From contig JAUVPN010000114.1 of assembly GCA_030598645.1 (NCBI GenBank), forward strand, positions 1 through 8,164: DNA of 8,164 nucleotides, read 5' to 3'. Below, piece after piece: positions 6,977-8,164 of the stretch (its first letter is position 1; the number at the start of each line of letters is the position of its first letter). The translations under genes and the position numbers were made by a program. Below the pieces are notes generated by a model that was not told where the DNA came from, did not search any database, and saw nothing but the letters and a program-made list of their open reading frames with translations. The DNA comes from Hyphomicrobium sp. Its GTDB lineage: Bacteria; Pseudomonadota; Alphaproteobacteria; Rhizobiales; Hyphomicrobiaceae.

Positions 6977-8164
6977 ATGTTTGGTTTAGCTCGGGTGAGA
7001 TTCAAGTTTGCAAGATTTCTGCTTCAAATTGGTGCGCTAATTGTCGCTTTGCCTCTGGCGCTGGGTGCGGCGCCGGCACAAGACACCGACTTTTCGAAGG
7101 AGGAGCTTGACCAGATCCTCACGCCGATTGCGCTTTATGCCGATGATCTTCTCTCAAGCGTTCTGATGGCCTCGACCTATCCTCTGGAGGTCGTGCAGGC
7201 AGCACGCTGGGTGAAGGAGCCGGCCGACGCAAAGCTTAAGGGGGATGCCTTCGAGAAGGCACTCGAGAATCAAGACTGGGATCCCAGCGTTAAGTCACTC
7301 ACGCCGTTTCCTGAAGTTCTAGAAATGATGAGCGACCAGCTTGAGTGGACGCAAAAGCTCGGTGACGCGGTCCTTGCGCAAGAGGCCGATGTCATGGAAC
7401 AGATTCAATATCTGCGCGACAAGGCTGATGAGGCAGGGAATCTTGAAACCAACGAGCGGCAAAAGGTTTCTAAGGTAACTGTTCTGGAGGCTTCGGGACC
7501 CAGAGAGGTGATCTCCATTGAGCCGGTGAACCCCGAAATCGTTTACGTGCCGGTCTATGAACCGAGTGTCGTTTATGGGTCGTGGTGGTACCCGGCCTAT
7601 CCGCCGTACCACTGGCCGCCGCCGGGGGGCGGAGCCTTCGTGGCGGGCTTCTTCTGGGGAGTAGGTGCGGCTACGATCCCGCGTTTATGGGGATGGGGCC
7701 GCTGCAACTGGAGTGACCGCTACATCAATGTCGACGTCAACAAATACAATAAGATCAACGTCAACAGGCCGAAGATCACCTCCAATAGATGGAAGCACAA
7801 CGCCTACCACCGACACGGCGTCAAATATAACGATAACCAGGTGCGAAAGAGGTACGCCAAGGGCGACATTCGAGCCGGCCGGAAAAGGCGGCTCGATTAC
7901 CGCGGTCACAGCGGTACGCAAGTGCTCAAGCCAAAGAACGGAGATCGCCGGCCCTTAGCGCGACCGTTTCCGAGCGAACGACCGAAGACGCGTGATCGAC
8001 GGCGCGTGGCGCGCCGGATATCACCTACAGTCTTATCTGCGCTGACTGATTGCCTGTGTCGTTCTTGTCTCATCTTCGCTCCTCCCGGGGCTACGATGAG
8101 CCAGAAACACTCTCTTATTCAATCACGCCATTCTGTCCAACAGGTGCTGACGGGGGACAATCCA
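6977..8164 (+). CDS. DUF3300 family exported protein, C-terminus apparently replaced at an IS junction
   Basis: The frame runs 396 codons to the window edge without a stop. Residues 10-34 form a signal peptide ending in APA before Gln35. The DUF3300 domain follows, with LDQILTPIALYADDLLSSVLMASTYPLEVV from 44, WDPSVKSLTPFPEVLEMMSDQLEWTQKLGD from 101, and NPEIVYVPVYEPSVVYGSWWYPAYPP from 185. A Gly/Trp-rich hydrophobic patch (218-242), INVDVNKYNKINVNR and RWKHNAYHRHGVKY come next. The family's function is unknown. From about residue 341 (position about 7998) the sequence no longer looks like the Gly/Pro/Arg-rich family tail. It becomes cysteine-containing (CLCRSC) and is the antisense of a transposase start, so the native 3' end is probably lost. 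ATG 6977 is the only start after an in-frame TAA at 6932; its ribosome binding site is weak. Confidence 0.88.
   Translation, partial: MFGLARVRFKFARFLLQIGALIVALPLALGAAPAQDTDFSKEELDQILTPIALYADDLLSSVLMASTYPLEVVQAARWVKEPADAKLKGDAFEKALENQDWDPSVKSLTPFPEVLEMMSDQLEWTQKLGDAVLAQEADVMEQIQYLRDKADEAGNLETNERQKVSKVTVLEASGPREVISIEPVNPEIVYVPVYEPSVVYGSWWYPAYPPYHWPPPGGGAFVAGFFWGVGAATIPRLWGWGRCNWSDRYINVDVNKYNKINVNRPKITSNRWKHNAYHRHGVKYNDNQVRKRYAKGDIRAGRKRRLDYRGHSGTQVLKPKNGDRRPLARPFPSERPKTRDRRRVARRISPTVLSALTDCLCRSCLIFAPPGATMSQKHSLIQSRHSVQQVLTGDNP
7906..8073 (-). pseudogene. Truncated IS3-family transposase orfA (5' fragment)
   Basis: The ATG at 8073 lies 5 nt after GGGAGGAG, the strongest ribosome binding site in the window. 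The frame gives 55 residues. The first 25 or so include VSADKTVGDIRRATRR, which resembles the N-terminus of one IS3 orfA type, where it is followed by a YSAEEKIRIVLEGLRGE-like helix-turn-helix region. Here that region is absent: after residue 25 the frame continues into the reverse complement of DUF3300 and stops at TGA (7908-7906). No active transposase can be made from it. Confidence 0.55.
7998..8164 (-). mobile_element. Remnant of the left end of an IS3-family insertion sequence
   Basis: Read on the minus strand, the segment holds about 90 nt of leader beginning TGGATTGTCCCCC at the window edge. A strong GGGAGGAG ribosome binding site and the start of an IS3-type orfA follow. Similarity to the transposase stops near 7998, where DUF3300 coding sequence begins. 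The outer end starts with TG, as in IS3 terminal repeats, but it sits on the window edge, so the true boundary cannot be seen. The identification rests on the N-terminal protein motif from memory. Confidence 0.55.

Noticed and set aside
6951..6979. TTGGGC-N16-TATATG as a promoter for the DUF3300 gene
   Set aside because: The -10 would include the ATG itself, so the transcript would begin inside the gene. It would require a later start codon, for which there is no support.
8096..8164. ATG at 8096 as the start of a new plus-strand gene (MSQKHSLIQ...)
   Set aside because: It is in the DUF3300 frame, has no ribosome binding site, and lies antisense to the leader of the IS3 remnant, which explains the DNA better.
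1..8164. tRNA, rRNA, CRISPR arrays, riboswitches
   Set aside because: Reading through the gaps showed no cloverleaf, regular repeat-spacer pattern or known aptamer core.

Overview
The window is a chromosomal segment of a proteobacterium that carries core genes of a type II secretion system (T2SS). The family content is: a GspF platform protein, a GspE ATPase with a zinc-binding module, a GspD secretin with N0-N3 domains, a short methylase-less prepilin peptidase, and a DUF3300 exported protein. This mix resembles Alphaproteobacteria of the Rhizobiales type, with mid-range GC. That assignment rests on family impressions, not on a marker gene.

Layout. Positions 1-938 (minus) hold gspF, cut by the left edge. 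Positions 1065-2741 (minus) hold complete gspE, upstream of gspF in the same direction. A sigma70-like promoter with an inverted repeat in its core lies just upstream of gspE. Positions 2742-3934 are a long divergent region without a T2SS gene. It holds several inverted and direct repeats and one minus-strand reading frame (3049-3417) whose second half resembles a histone H2A fold; this is unusual and unproven. Positions 3935-6145 (plus) hold complete gspD, followed by a hairpin that may terminate it. Positions 6213-6863 (minus) hold the prepilin peptidase, convergent with gspD. From 6977 (plus) runs a DUF3300 protein with a signal peptide. Its frame stays open to the right edge, but from about 7998 onward the DNA reads on the minus strand as the start of an IS3-type transposase orfA with its own strong ribosome binding site. 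The DUF3300 gene has therefore probably lost its native 3' end at a junction with an insertion-sequence remnant.

How the genes fit together. In the T2SS, GspE hydrolyses ATP at the inner membrane and drives pseudopilus assembly through the GspF platform. The prepilin peptidase trims the pseudopilins, and GspD forms the outer-membrane exit channel. The pseudopilin genes and gspC/L/M are not in the window and must lie elsewhere, possibly beyond the left edge downstream of gspF. The exported DUF3300 protein is a plausible but unproven client or bystander.
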